From Verrucomicrobiia bacterium (GTDB lineage: Bacteria; Verrucomicrobiota; Verrucomicrobiia; Opitutales; Opitutaceae): a stretch of 64,000 nucleotides of DNA. Below are positions 26,556 through 35,197 of this stretch, piece after piece; position 1 is the stretch's first letter, and the number at the start of each line of letters is the position of its first letter. The notes beneath the pieces were generated by a model that was not told the DNA's origin, did no database searches, and saw only the letters and a program-made list of their open reading frames with translations. Made by a program: the position numbers and the translations under genes. Location: the NCBI GenBank assembly GCA_011525695.1, contig WYBX01000045.1, positions 62,001 to 126,000 on the forward strand, given 5' to 3'.

Positions 26556-27881
26556 TTAGAGCAGGCCGAGCTGCGTGAGGATGGACTGGACGGCTTCGAT
26601 GACGCCGTAGAGGGCGAGGGCGAAGACGAGCGCCATCACTGCGTTCTCCCACCAGCGGTTGCGGTATTGCTCGCCGATGAACGCTCCCTTGGCGGTGATG
26701 CACCAGAGTCCGCCGGCGAGTGCGGGTATCATCACCACGGTGACAGAATTCGCGATCAGCGTCAGGGAGATGAACTCCGCGCGGCCGAGCCAGACGAGGG
26801 GCGAGACGATGATCCAGAGGACGAGGTAGCGGTAGACTGGCGCCTCCCGATAGCTGACCGCGAGCGGCTCGTTGTTCCCGGCGCGCCACCGCAGCCACGC
26901 ATGGCTGGCGAGGCAGGCGAGCCCCAACCCGGCGCCGACGATTGAGGTGAAGACGGCGGCAAATACGCCCAGGAGGAAGAGCAGGCGCCCGGCATTGCCG
27001 AGGACGCCGCCCAGCAGGTTCGCAAGATCGTCGATCGTGCCGATGCTCCGGCCGGTGCCATGGACAAGCTCAGCGCCGAGGGTCCAGACCGCGAGGTTGA
27101 AAGCCACCATCGCCACCACTGCCAGGATGAAGTCGTAGCGCTGGAGACGGCGGAAGGCCGGCCCGCGCCACCCCTTCTGTTCAATGAAGTACGGATAGAC
27201 GAGGTTGACGAGGGAGCCACCCACCGCACCGACCATGCCCACGGCAACGAGCACGGCGCCGAAGGGTCCGTGTTGCGGAGGGATTTCGAAGGCGAAGACG
27301 CCGCGCACGGCCGCCACCGGATCGACACCCACCCAGAGCGCACACCCGAGCAGCGAGGCGGCGAGCAGCCCGAGGAGGATCTTGAACAGGAGTTCCACCC
27401 GGGCGTAGGCGGGCCGGAAGATGAGCGACAAGGCGATGGCGACCCAGATCACCTCCCACATGAATTTCGTGCCTACGCCGGAAATCTGCGCCGAGATCTC
27501 CCCCACCCCTGCCAGCATGTAGCTCGAGCTGAGGTGCCCCCAGAACAGCACCGCAAAGAAGAGGAAGGGTGCATACCAACGGTGTAGCCGCGCCAGGCCA
27601 TCCAGCACCCCCTCGCCACGCGGATTGCACAGCTGGTAGCGGGCAATCATCGAGACAAAAAGGTACCGGACGACGAGCGAGAGCACCATGGCCCACATCA
27701 ACGCGTATCCATAATTTCCCCCCGCCACGCCGGCCGAAACGATGTCGCCTGTTCCGAGCCAGCTCAGGACCGCGAGGATGCCGGGCCCGAAGGAACGCAG
27801 GTACTCCCCAAACGTCCGCGGCACATCGGGCGGAAGCTCGGCCACGGAAGGACGGGCGGTGGAGGAGGAGGTCGTGCTCAT
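26556..27881 (-). CDS. Nramp-fold membrane transporter lacking canonical metal motifs
   Basis: This 441-aa protein has about eleven hydrophobic segments and the Nramp/APC arrangement. The TM1 region reads GPGILAVLSWLGTGDIVSAGVAGGNYGYALMW. The canonical DPGN metal-binding motif is not present there. At the TM6 position, GGSLVNLVYPYFIEQKGW stands in place of the MPH-containing helix. It is therefore an Nramp relative without the usual divalent metal site. Being first in the operon transcribed away from the GntR regulator, it could carry an organic substrate of the pathway. ATG 27881 is preferred over a GTG at 27935, which lies in the operator region. Function is inferred; the fold call is firmer. 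Confidence 0.75.
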   Translation of the reverse strand: MSTTSSSTARPSVAELPPDVPRTFGEYLRSFGPGILAVLSWLGTGDIVSAGVAGGNYGYALMWAMVLSLVVRYLFVSMIARYQLCNPRGEGVLDGLARLHRWYAPFLFFAVLFWGHLSSSYMLAGVGEISAQISGVGTKFMWEVIWVAIALSLIFRPAYARVELLFKILLGLLAASLLGCALWVGVDPVAAVRGVFAFEIPPQHGPFGAVLVAVGMVGAVGGSLVNLVYPYFIEQKGWRGPAFRRLQRYDFILAVVAMVAFNLAVWTLGAELVHGTGRSIGTIDDLANLLGGVLGNAGRLLFLLGVFAAVFTSIVGAGLGLACLASHAWLRWRAGNNEPLAVSYREAPVYRYLVLWIIVSPLVWLGRAEFISLTLIANSVTVVMIPALAGGLWCITAKGAFIGEQYRNRWWENAVMALVFALALYGVIEAVQSILTQLGLL

Positions 27882-27940
27882 CGACGGAGTGGGCGCCGCA
27901 GGTGGGTGACGTCGAGGGCTGCGCGGCGAGGCCACTTTGT

Positions 27941-27959
27941 CAACTCATATTATGAGTTG
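27941..27959. promoter_or_regulatory. Perfect 19-bp palindrome, probable GntR operator
   Basis: CAACTCATA-T-TATGAGTTG has perfect 9-bp arms and lies in the divergent gap between the transporter gene and the FadR-type regulator. Position and symmetry fit a dimeric GntR-family autoregulatory operator. A related site lies at 15707-15725. Confidence 0.7.
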
Positions 27960-28126
27960 CAACGCGCCGGCTCCTCGTTGTCCTCGGGCCGTGCATCTTC
28001 CCCACCCTCCAGCTTCCGCACCCGGTCGGCACACCCTGACTGGCGCCTTGCCCACCAGCCAGCCCCCTTCAGACTTATCGGTGCGAGACCGTCACCGGCC
28101 GATCCTCCATCTCATCTCCATCCAGC

Positions 28127-28849
28127 ATGGATAAAGCCATTCAATCCGTCAGCATCGTCGACGCCATCGAGAGTCGGCTCAAGGAGATGATTGCCAGCGG
28201 GACTTTGGAGCCCGGCCAGCAGCTGCCGAGCGAACGCGAACTGCAGGGCAGTCTTGGCGTGAGCCGGCTTCCGCTGCGCGAGGCGCTGGCCCGGCTGCAG
28301 GCGCTGGGACTGATCCGAATCCGCCATGGCAAGGGTGCCTTCGTCGAGGAGAATGTCAGCCGGTCCGCTTTGCGGGACGTGCTGATCGCGCTCTTTCCCG
28401 AACGCAATGCGGGACGGCTGCGGGAGCTGGTCGAGGCCCGCGGACTGCTGGAGGGCGAGATTTCAGCCTTGGCGAGCCGGAACGCCACCGAGGAGGAGCT
28501 CGCCCAGCTGGCCACGCTCCTCGCCTCTGGACCCGAGGTCGTCAAGGACGCCGAACTCTTCGCCAATCTCGATTACGCGTTTCATCACCAGCTGGCGACG
28601 CTGGCTCGAAACAGCTTTCTGCTGCTCATGCATGAGGCGTTGGGGCCGCATATCCGTTCCTTCATCCTGGCATATGCGCGCACGTCCGATGACCGTCAGC
28701 GGGCGCATACTCGGAACCTGGCGCTGCTGAAAGCGGTGAAGTCCCGCGATCCCCAGGCGGCGGCGCAGAGTGCGCGCGAGCATCTCCAGCCCTGCCTGAA
28801 GTCGATGACGAAAGCCGTGGATGCCGGCGCCGGGCGCGTCCCGGCTTAG
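28127..28849 (+). CDS. FadR-subfamily GntR transcriptional regulator (FCD domain)
   Basis: This 240-aa protein has an N-terminal winged helix (about 8-75) with the GntR pattern IVDAIESRLKEMIASGTLEPGQQLPSERELQGSLGVSRLPLREALARLQALGLIRIRHGKGAFV. A helical FCD effector domain follows (about 100-225). Likely metal ligands are Asp/His in LDYAFHHQLATLARN, a His in RQRAHTRNLALL and a His near REHLQPC. FadR-type regulators typically bind a carboxylic or sugar acid and derepress catabolic genes. The divergent transporter and the 19-bp palindrome between them indicate local control. The second palindrome at 15.7 kb extends the probable regulon. Confidence 0.93.
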   Translation: MDKAIQSVSIVDAIESRLKEMIASGTLEPGQQLPSERELQGSLGVSRLPLREALARLQALGLIRIRHGKGAFVEENVSRSALRDVLIALFPERNAGRLRELVEARGLLEGEISALASRNATEEELAQLATLLASGPEVVKDAELFANLDYAFHHQLATLARNSFLLLMHEALGPHIRSFILAYARTSDDRQRAHTRNLALLKAVKSRDPQAAAQSAREHLQPCLKSMTKAVDAGAGRVPA

Positions 28850-28977
28850 TTTAGCCGGTCGATCTTACGGCTGCACGAGTTGCGGGCACCGAAAGTGGGG
28901 CGACTCATCCGGCATGCTGCTGAACAGTGCGCACTGAGCAGCCGCGCGCTCCCGGACTGTGTGGACTGCGCCCGTTG

Positions 28978-29015
28978 AGCCAGATCGATGTCGTGATCAC
29001 GACATGCATCTGGCT
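28978..29015. repeat. 38-bp near-perfect palindromic repeat, copy 1
   Basis: The element begins AGCCAGATCGATGTCGTG and ends CACGACATGCATCTGGCT, and is its own reverse complement except for two paired positions. It shares most of its sequence with copy 2 at 29065-29102. Inverted TTGAAGC/GCTTCAA (29014-29020, 29054-29060) lies between the copies. The 339-bp gap 28850-29188 holds these elements and no gene I can support. Confidence 0.8.
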
Positions 29016-29064
29016 TGAAGCGCCCGACCGTCTCGTTCTCCCCCGAAGGTGAGGCTTCAATCCG

Positions 29065-29102
29065 AGCCAGATCGATGTCGTGATCACGACACGGATCTGG
29101 CT
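29065..29102. repeat. 38-bp near-perfect palindromic repeat, copy 2
   Basis: This is a second copy of the palindrome at 28978-29015. It has the same left arm and centre (GATGTCGTGATCACGAC), with differences only in the right arm. A short AGCCAGAT fragment recurs at 29172-29179. It looks like a REP/BIME-type dispersed element. The pair spans the gap between the regulator and the next gene. Confidence 0.8.
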
Positions 29103-29188
29103 CGCCACCAATTGCCGCGCAGCTTCGGGGGATGGGCGCGGCGTTCGAGGCTCGTGTCCCGCCCGCCGACGAGCCAGATTATGGAATC

Positions 29189-30298
29189 ATGTGCCGCCCT
29201 GCCCTGCTCGTCTTCATGCTTGGCTCGATCATCGCCGCGCTCCCGGCCGCAAACCCCTCGGGCCCGAAGACCACGGTCGCGATCCAGGAAGACCAATTCT
29301 TCATCAATGGCGCGCCGACCTATGCCGCCCGCACCTGGAAGGGCAAGCGGATCGAGGGACTCCTGATGAATGCGCGGATGGTCCAGGGAGTCTTTGACGA
29401 TCTCAATTCGGAGACGGCCGCGCGCTGGGCGTATCCCGACACGGGCCGATGGGATCCGGAGCGCAATGTTCGTGAGTTTCTCGCTGCGATGCCAATTTGG
29501 CGGGCGCACGGGCTGCTGGCGTTCACGATTAATTTCCAGGGCGGATCGCCGGAGGGTTATTCGCGCAACCAGCCCTGGATCAATTCCGCCTTTCGCGGAG
29601 ACGGCAGCCTGCGGCCGGATTATCTCGAGCGGATGCAGCGCATCATCGATTTCGCCGACGAACTCGGCCTGGTGGTGGTGCTTGGCTACTTCTACTTCGG
29701 CCAGGACGAGCGGCTCAGCGACGAGGCCGCCGTCCTCCGTGCCACGGACAACGCCACCCGCTGGGTGCTGGATCATGGCTGGCGCAACGTCATCGTCGAG
29801 GTGAACAACGAATGCAACGTTCGTTACGATCATCCCATCCTGCAGCCCGCGCGGGTGCATGAACTGATCGAACGCGTGAAACGGATGAAGGCCAACGCCG
29901 GCCACCGCTTGCTCGTGAGCACCTCCTACGGCGGTGGCAGGATTCCCGACGCGAATGTGGTGCAGGCCTCTGATTTCATCCTGCTGCACGGCAATGGCGT
30001 CCATCTGCCCGCCCGCATAGCCGAAATGGTCCGCGAAACCCGGGCCGTGCCGGGATACACACCGAAGCCGATCTTCTTCAATGAAGACGACCACTTCAAT
30101 TTCGAGGTCCCGGCCAACAATTTCACCGCGGCGATTGGGGAGTACGCCGGCTGGGGATACTTCGATTTTCGCATGACGGGCGAAGCTTTCACGGCGGGTT
30201 ACCAGAGCGTGCCGGTCGACTGGGGCATCCGTTCGCCCCGCAAAGCCGGGTACTTCCGGCTGCTGGCCGAAATCACCGGACAGGATTCGGCGCAATAG
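29189..30298 (+). CDS. Secreted TIM-barrel glycoside hydrolase-like protein
   Basis: From ATG 29189 the protein is 369 aa with a signal peptide (RPALLVFMLGSIIAALPAAN). The body reads as a clan GH-A-like barrel: FFINGAPTYAARTWKG at the start, then GLLAFTINFQGGSPEGY, RIIDFADELGLVVVLGYFYFGQ, VIVEVNNECNVRYDHPIL (an NE acid/base-type pair) and PKPIFFNEDDHFNFE, a candidate nucleophile region at the seventh strand. I cannot place it in a numbered GH family. A frame opening at 29132 lacks a leading signal peptide, so the later ATG is preferred. It follows the palindromic repeats and is probably the last gene of the carbohydrate island. Confidence 0.75.
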   Translation: MCRPALLVFMLGSIIAALPAANPSGPKTTVAIQEDQFFINGAPTYAARTWKGKRIEGLLMNARMVQGVFDDLNSETAARWAYPDTGRWDPERNVREFLAAMPIWRAHGLLAFTINFQGGSPEGYSRNQPWINSAFRGDGSLRPDYLERMQRIIDFADELGLVVVLGYFYFGQDERLSDEAAVLRATDNATRWVLDHGWRNVIVEVNNECNVRYDHPILQPARVHELIERVKRMKANAGHRLLVSTSYGGGRIPDANVVQASDFILLHGNGVHLPARIAEMVRETRAVPGYTPKPIFFNEDDHFNFEVPANNFTAAIGEYAGWGYFDFRMTGEAFTAGYQSVPVDWGIRSPRKAGYFRLLAEITGQDSAQ

Positions 30299-30424
30299 GC
30301 ATGCACCTCACAAGGTTGGGTGCAGCGCCTCTCGGCTGGATTCGCCTGGAGCCATGGTCCCATACCCGAATTACAGTATCCGCCGCCGTCGCTTCGGGAG
30401 CAATGGCGGGACAGGCTCGGGGCC

Positions 30425-31960
30425 ATGCTCGCGACCATCACCTCCGCCGCCCTCCAGGGAATCGATGCCGATATCGTCTATGTGGAGGTGAATGCCGGCG
30501 AGGTGGGCGAACCGAAATGGTACCTCGTCGGGCTGCCGGACACGGCCGTGAAGGAATCCAGCGACCGCGTCTTTGCCGCCCTGACCAACAGCGGGTTCCA
30601 GCCGCCGCGCACGCGCACGACCATCAACCTCGCGCCCGGCAACCTGCGGAAGGAAGGCCCCTTTTATGACCTGCCCATCGCACTGGGAATCCTCGCGGCC
30701 ACGAAGCAGCTCGTCTGCGAGGCATTGGACAGCTGGATGATTGCCGGTGAACTGAGTCTCTCCGGCGCCACACGCCCGGTGCGCGGTGCGCTGGCCATCG
30801 CCCGGCTGGCTCGCAAACTCGGCAAGCGAGGCATTCTCCTGCCAGCGGTCTCCGCCGAGGAGGCGGCGATGGTCGAGGGGATTCCCGTTTATCGGCTCGG
30901 CTCCCTCGATGCCGCCGTCCGCTTCCTTCGCGATGAGAACCGGCCTCCCCCGCTTGATCCCGGCCAATGTCGCCGGCGCCAGCCTTCCTCCGACGGACAG
31001 CCCGATTTTTCGGAAATCAAAGGCCAGCATGCGCTCCGCCGAGCCGTCGAAGTGGCCGTCGCCGGCGGACACAACCTGCTGATGATCGGTCCGCCCGGCG
31101 CGGGAAAATCGATGGTGGCGAAACGGATTCCCTCGATCATGCCCGAGCCCACCCTCGACGAGCATCTCGAGATCCTGAGCATCCATTCCGCCGCCGGCCG
31201 GACGATCAGCGGCGAGATGAACTGGGACGCCCGCCCCTTCCGGTCGCCCCACCACACCGTGTCCGACGTGGCGTTGCTCGGAGGCGGGACGATTCCCGGC
31301 CCGGGAGAAATCTCGCTCGCGCATCACGGCGTGCTCTTCCTGGACGAGCTGCCGGAGTTCAAGCGATCGGCGCTCGAAGTCCTGCGGCAACCGCTCGAGG
31401 ACGGAGACGTCACGATTTCGCGCAGTGCCGGGAAGGTGACGCTGCCGTGCGCCTTTGTCCTGGTTGCAGCGATGAACCCGTGCCCCTGCGGGTATCTGGG
31501 CGACTCGAATCACGAGTGCCGCTGCACCCCTACGCAAATCCAGCGATACCGCGCGCGGATCAGCGGGCCGCTGCTGGATCGGATCGATCTGCACATCGAG
31601 GCACCGGCGCTTTCCCTGTCGGAACTGCGCTCCGATCAGCCGGGGGAAGCGTCGGCGGTGATCCGCGCGCGGGTGCAGGCGGCGCGATCGCGGCAGCTCC
31701 GGCGGTTCGCAGGGACGCGGATCACGGCCAATGCCCGGATGACCCACACCCAGATTCGGAAACATTGCGCCATCGATGCCGCACTCGGCGACTTGCTGCA
31801 GCAGGCGATGGAGCAACTGCACCTTTCGGCGCGCGCCTATGATCGGATCCTCAAGGTGTCGCGGACCATCGCCGATCTCGCCGGCACCGAGCGGATCGAG
31901 TCGAAGCAGCTGCTCGAAGCCATCCAGTACCGCAGCCTGGATCGGACGGTCTTCTATTGA
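30425..31960 (+). CDS. comM: YifB/ComM-family Mg-chelatase-like AAA+ ATPase
   Basis: This 511-aa protein has the three-part YifB/ComM layout. The N-terminal S5-like domain opens [21 protein letters not shown] and contains [14 protein letters not shown] and [23 protein letters not shown]. The AAA+ core has Walker [25 protein letters not shown] as Walker B, and [11 protein letters not shown]. The C-terminal Mg-chelatase domain has [11 protein letters not shown] and [16 protein letters not shown]. ComM acts as a branch-migration helicase during natural transformation. With the pilT/pilB genes elsewhere in the window this hints at competence, though YifB proteins are widespread. Upstream in-frame Met at 30320 lacks the family start, so 30425 is chosen. 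Confidence 0.93.
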   Translation: MLATITSAALQGIDADIVYVEVNAGEVGEPKWYLVGLPDTAVKESSDRVFAALTNSGFQPPRTRTTINLAPGNLRKEGPFYDLPIALGILAATKQLVCEALDSWMIAGELSLSGATRPVRGALAIARLARKLGKRGILLPAVSAEEAAMVEGIPVYRLGSLDAAVRFLRDENRPPPLDPGQCRRRQPSSDGQPDFSEIKGQHALRRAVEVAVAGGHNLLMIGPPGAGKSMVAKRIPSIMPEPTLDEHLEILSIHSAAGRTISGEMNWDARPFRSPHHTVSDVALLGGGTIPGPGEISLAHHGVLFLDELPEFKRSALEVLRQPLEDGDVTISRSAGKVTLPCAFVLVAAMNPCPCGYLGDSNHECRCTPTQIQRYRARISGPLLDRIDLHIEAPALSLSELRSDQPGEASAVIRARVQAARSRQLRRFAGTRITANARMTHTQIRKHCAIDAALGDLLQQAMEQLHLSARAYDRILKVSRTIADLAGTERIESKQLLEAIQYRSLDRTVFY

Positions 31961-31992
31961 CGGCGTCTCCGGATCCCAAATCGAACCGAACC

Positions 31993-32193
31993 ATGGGACG
32001 CAAGCGTCGCGGTGGTTATTTCTTCATGTGGTTCAAACGCGACCACCAGCCGCGGCATGTGCATGTCTTCGATGCGGGAAATCGCTTCCTGGGCCGCGTA
32101 CGCCTTGACAACTACTTGTACCTCGAGGGCGGGCAGCCACCGGCCACCGTGGTTGCAATCATTCGTGAGTTCCAGCAGACTGGCGTCCTATGA
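31993..32193 (+). CDS. Small DUF4160-type protein
   Basis: This 66-aa protein reads GGYFFMWFKRDHQPRHVHVFDAGNRFLGRVRLD. It matches the DUF4160 pattern of an aromatic strand, a DH-x-P-x-HVHV motif and a short beta strand. A start at 31957 is possible but overlaps the comM stop, while ATG 31993 gives the usual compact length. The last base pairs overlap the next gene (ATGA). Members frequently occur in two-gene pairs with a small DUF2442-like partner and are suspected toxin-antitoxin or nucleic-acid-binding modules; no biochemical role is established that I can cite. Confidence 0.8.
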   Translation: MGRKRRGGYFFMWFKRDHQPRHVHVFDAGNRFLGRVRLDNYLYLEGGQPPATVVAIIREFQQTGVL

Positions 32194-32483
32194 AGCCCTA
32201 CGCCCGGCCAAAGCCGCTCGGGAAAGAGACCTTTGAGCCAATACGAGCCGTGCGGTATCTCGACGACTCGGATATGTTCGAGGTGGAATTCGAGTCGGGC
32301 GCAACTTACTGCGTTGAGCATTCGGCGATCCGGAGTGCAAACGGACTCAAGGGGACCGCCGAGATCGACTCCGTGTGGATCGAGGCGGAGGCGCGCGCCG
32401 GCTTCCTGGTGCGTTACGACAATGGTGAGTCCGCGGATTGCTCGTGGGATTTCGTGCGGGAGGGACCCTCGGCGAAATCCTGA
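32190..32483 (+). CDS. Small partner protein of the DUF4160 gene (DUF2442-like)
   Basis: This 97-aa acidic protein overlaps the DUF4160 stop by four bases (ATGA), so the pair is translationally coupled. The middle section IRAVRYLDDSDMFEVEFESGATYCVE resembles DUF2442-type beta strands, which occur next to DUF4160 genes. The C-terminal half (GFLVRYDNGESADCSWDFVREG) repeats a similar beta pattern. No catalytic motif, signal or membrane segment is visible. A role as the neutralising or modulating partner is an inference from gene order only. Confidence 0.72.
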   Translation: MKPYARPKPLGKETFEPIRAVRYLDDSDMFEVEFESGATYCVEHSAIRSANGLKGTAEIDSVWIEAEARAGFLVRYDNGESADCSWDFVREGPSAKS

Positions 32484-32541
32484 TATCGTGCCAATACCGA
32501 TCCGGATCGTGCATTTTCGCGACGATTTCGCTCGCGCTCGT

Positions 32542-32606
32542 AATCGTGCTCCTGCTCGTGCTCGATCCTCCGAGTACGACCAAGATTACGAATCACGAGC
32601 ACGATT
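32542..32606. repeat. Degenerate CGTGCTC-rich inverted repeat
   Basis: AATCGTGCTC (32542-32551) is perfectly inverted as GAGCACGATT (32597-32606), inside a tract of degenerate GCTCGT/CACGAG units between the DUF4160 pair and the histidine kinase. There is no T-run. It looks like an intergenic simple-repeat element rather than a terminator. Confidence 0.4.
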
Positions 32607-32646
32607 CCTTCGGTTGCGGCTTTCGCCGCGGCAGGAGGTGTTCAGG

Positions 32647-34935
32647 CTATGGCCCGGCCCCGGTTGCCCGGCGCAATGCCAGCAGAAGGGTCTCGGCGGA
32701 AATCGGCTTGGCGAGAATCTCCACCGGCGGGGAAGCGACGCGCAACGCCTCCATCGAGTCCGGATCGGCCAGCGCACTGATCGCGATGATCGGCTGGCGG
32801 GGGCGCAGGGCGCGCAGGGCGCGGACGATCTCCGCTCCGCGGAATCCCCCCACCTTCAATTCGGTGATGATGACCGCGATATTGCTCCGCTGCTGGAACT
32901 CCTCAATCGCACGCGGGGCGTCCGGAACGGCGATCACCACATAGCCGGACTTTTCCAGCAGGAAATTGAAGGTCTCGCGCACCTGCGCGTCGTCATCGAT
33001 CACCAGGATTCGCTCGCCGTGACCGCGGATCGAAAAGGGAGCGCTTGATCGTGCCGGCACCGGCGCCGGCGTGACCTGGGCCGGGAAATAGAGTTCAAAA
33101 ACCGTGCCCCGCCCCACGGCACTCTCGACGGTCAGGAACCCGCCGTGGCTCTTCACGATTCCTGCGACGCTCGAAAGCCCGAGTCCCGTGCCGCGGCCGC
33201 CGGCCTTCGTGGTGAAGAACGGATCGAAAATCTTCCGCAGGACCTCGGGCGGCATCCCGGTGCCGTTGTCCTTGATGGCAATCCTGAGGAACGGGCCGGG
33301 CTCGACTCCGGGGTGACGGCGGGCGAGCGGCGCATCCACCGTGGCCGTCGTGCAACGGATCTCGAGTTTCCCGCCTTGCGGCATCGCGTCGCGGGCGTTG
33401 AACGACAGGTTGAGGAGCACCTGTTTCATCTGCGTCGCGTCGGCCTGGATCACCGGCACGTCCGGGCTCACCTCGATTTCAATCGCGATGCTCCGGTGCA
33501 GGCTTTGGCGCAACAACCGGCGGACATCCTCGATCAGGCTGTCAATCCGGACCTCGCTGCGCACCCCTTCGCTTCCCCGGGCGAAGGCCAGCAGTTGTTT
33601 CACCAGCGCCGAGCCATGGGCGGCGCTGTGCTCGATGTTCTCGAGGATGCGCAGATCCTGCGGATCGCTCGCCCGCAACCGCAGCAAATCGGCACCCATC
33701 AGGATCGGCGTGAGCACATTGTTCAAATCGTGCGCGACACCACCCGCGAGCATTCCGATGCTGTCCATCCGGTCCGCCCGCAGCAGCTGCAGCTCGAGCT
33801 TCTTTCGCTCCGTGACATCCGTGTCGATGATCAGGATGGAGCGCGGCTCACCGGCATCGCCCAGCACGAGGCTCCAGGTGGTCTCGACGTGGAGCCCGGA
33901 TCCGCCGCGGTTGGAGAGCGTGAAATCGCCGCGCCACTCGCCCGCCGCCAGGACGCGTTTCCGGGCCTCGGCAAAGCGGGCAGGCGCGTAGCCCAGCCCA
34001 AGTTCATCGAGCCGGCGGCCAAACACTTCCGCTGCCGTCCAGCCATAGAGCCGTTCCGCGCTGCTGTTCCAGTAGGCGATGCGCAACGAGATGTCGGTCG
34101 CGATGATGGCGTCGCGCGCCTTGTCGAGGAGCGATGCCTGCTCGCGCAACCGTTCGTCGGAATAATGCCGCTCCGTGATGTCCTTCACGACCCCGCTCAG
34201 GCCGGCATTCGTCCCGGCCGCATCACGAATGATCGTGCCGCTGTCCAGGACCCAGGCGATGCTGCCGTCAGGCCGCCGGATGCGGTATTCCTGCTCGTAC
34301 CGGGGCGTGGCACCCTGAATCCAACGGGCAAACGCCTGTTCGACGCGTTCCCGGTCGTCGGGATGAATTGATCCCAGCCAGGCCTGCGGATCGGAGCAAA
34401 AGTGTTCCGCAGTGACACCCCAGATCCGTTCCACTGCCGGGCTCACGTAGAGGATCTTCCTCGGACTGACGGACGAAAACCAAAACATGTCGCTGCTCTG
34501 CTCCGCCAGCTGGCGGAAGCGCTCCTGCCATTGTTTCAGTTCCTCCTCTGAACGCCGCCGCCGGCTGATATCCTCGACCCGCGAACGGGCCTGATGGATC
34601 GCCGGGACCAGCCGGCCGAGGCGATCCTTCAGGATATAGTCCGCCGCACCATGCTGCATCGCCTCGATGGCGCGTTCCTCGCCGATGGTTCCGGAAACAA
34701 AGATGAATGGCGTCTCGGGTGCGTGTTGCCGGGCGAGTTGGAGCGCTGCAAGACCGTCAAAGCCAGGTAGCGCATAATCGCAGAGGATGACATCGAAGCC
34801 GCCGCGTTCCAGTGCCGTCTCGAACTGCAGCTGATCGATGGCGTGATCGACCTTGCATTCGGGCCAGGCACGCCGAAGCGCCGCCTGCACCAGGCCGGCG
34901 TCAATCCGGGAGTCTTCGAGATGGAGAATGGTCAT
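32647..34935 (-). CDS. Hybrid histidine kinase, REC-PAS-PAS-HisKA-HATPase-REC
   Basis: At 762 aa from ATG 34935. An N-terminal receiver (1-125) has VILCDYALPGFDGL and YILKD. Two PAS domains follow (about 150-265, with PAVERIWGVTAEHF, and 275-385, with SSAERLYGWTAAEVFG). HisKA has IGMLAGGVAHDLNNVL. HATPase shows NLSFNARDAMPQGG, DNGTGMPPEV, FFTTKAGGRGTGLGLSSV and GGFLTVES. A C-terminal receiver begins ERILVIDDDAQVRE. In that receiver the phosphoacceptor position is Glu (VIITELKVGG, codon GAA) instead of Asp. No membrane segment is visible, so it is cytosolic. It is a tandem paralogue of the kinase at 35198-37153. A 20-bp palindrome lies 138 bases upstream of its start. Confidence 0.93.
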   Translation of the reverse strand: MTILHLEDSRIDAGLVQAALRRAWPECKVDHAIDQLQFETALERGGFDVILCDYALPGFDGLAALQLARQHAPETPFIFVSGTIGEERAIEAMQHGAADYILKDRLGRLVPAIHQARSRVEDISRRRRSEEELKQWQERFRQLAEQSSDMFWFSSVSPRKILYVSPAVERIWGVTAEHFCSDPQAWLGSIHPDDRERVEQAFARWIQGATPRYEQEYRIRRPDGSIAWVLDSGTIIRDAAGTNAGLSGVVKDITERHYSDERLREQASLLDKARDAIIATDISLRIAYWNSSAERLYGWTAAEVFGRRLDELGLGYAPARFAEARKRVLAAGEWRGDFTLSNRGGSGLHVETTWSLVLGDAGEPRSILIIDTDVTERKKLELQLLRADRMDSIGMLAGGVAHDLNNVLTPILMGADLLRLRASDPQDLRILENIEHSAAHGSALVKQLLAFARGSEGVRSEVRIDSLIEDVRRLLRQSLHRSIAIEIEVSPDVPVIQADATQMKQVLLNLSFNARDAMPQGGKLEIRCTTATVDAPLARRHPGVEPGPFLRIAIKDNGTGMPPEVLRKIFDPFFTTKAGGRGTGLGLSSVAGIVKSHGGFLTVESAVGRGTVFELYFPAQVTPAPVPARSSAPFSIRGHGERILVIDDDAQVRETFNFLLEKSGYVVIAVPDAPRAIEEFQQRSNIAVIITELKVGGFRGAEIVRALRALRPRQPIIAISALADPDSMEALRVASPPVEILAKPISAETLLLALRRATGAGP

Positions 34936-35072
34936 GAACTGTGAGCGGCGCCAGAAAGTCGAATTGGGGATCGAGGCGCGTTGGGATTGGTAGGCCAGCG
35001 CCAGCTCCCTCCTGGTTTGGCATCCGCTTGCGCTACTTTCGCAACGAAATGGCGGATTGGCCAAGTCCCCCA

Positions 35073-35092
35073 ACTACCGGAATTCCGGTAGT
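35073..35092. promoter_or_regulatory. 20-bp perfect palindrome ACTACCGGAATTCCGGTAGT
   Basis: A perfect 20-bp palindrome lies in the 262-bp gap between two tandem hybrid kinase genes, upstream of the second. Its core CCGGAATTCCGG recurs at 38289-38300 and 46178-46195, in each case before a signalling gene. Length and symmetry fit a LuxR/NarL-type or similar dimeric activator site. No T-run follows, so it is not a terminator. Confidence 0.65.
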
Positions 35093-35197
35093 CAGGATGC
35101 TTGCATCGCGCAAAAAGCTTCGATGTCTCAACGCGCTTCAGAACCGCCAATCCTGACGCAGCCCGGCCCCTCGCAGAGAGCGGGCGCCGGGGCTTGA

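Noticed and set aside
28905..29111. Short minus-strand ORF with two VVITTSIWL segments
   Set aside because: The repeated peptide simply translates the two 38-bp palindromic repeats; not a gene.
32542..32606. CRISPR or terminator
   Set aside because: The repeats are degenerate, with no regular spacers and no T-tract.
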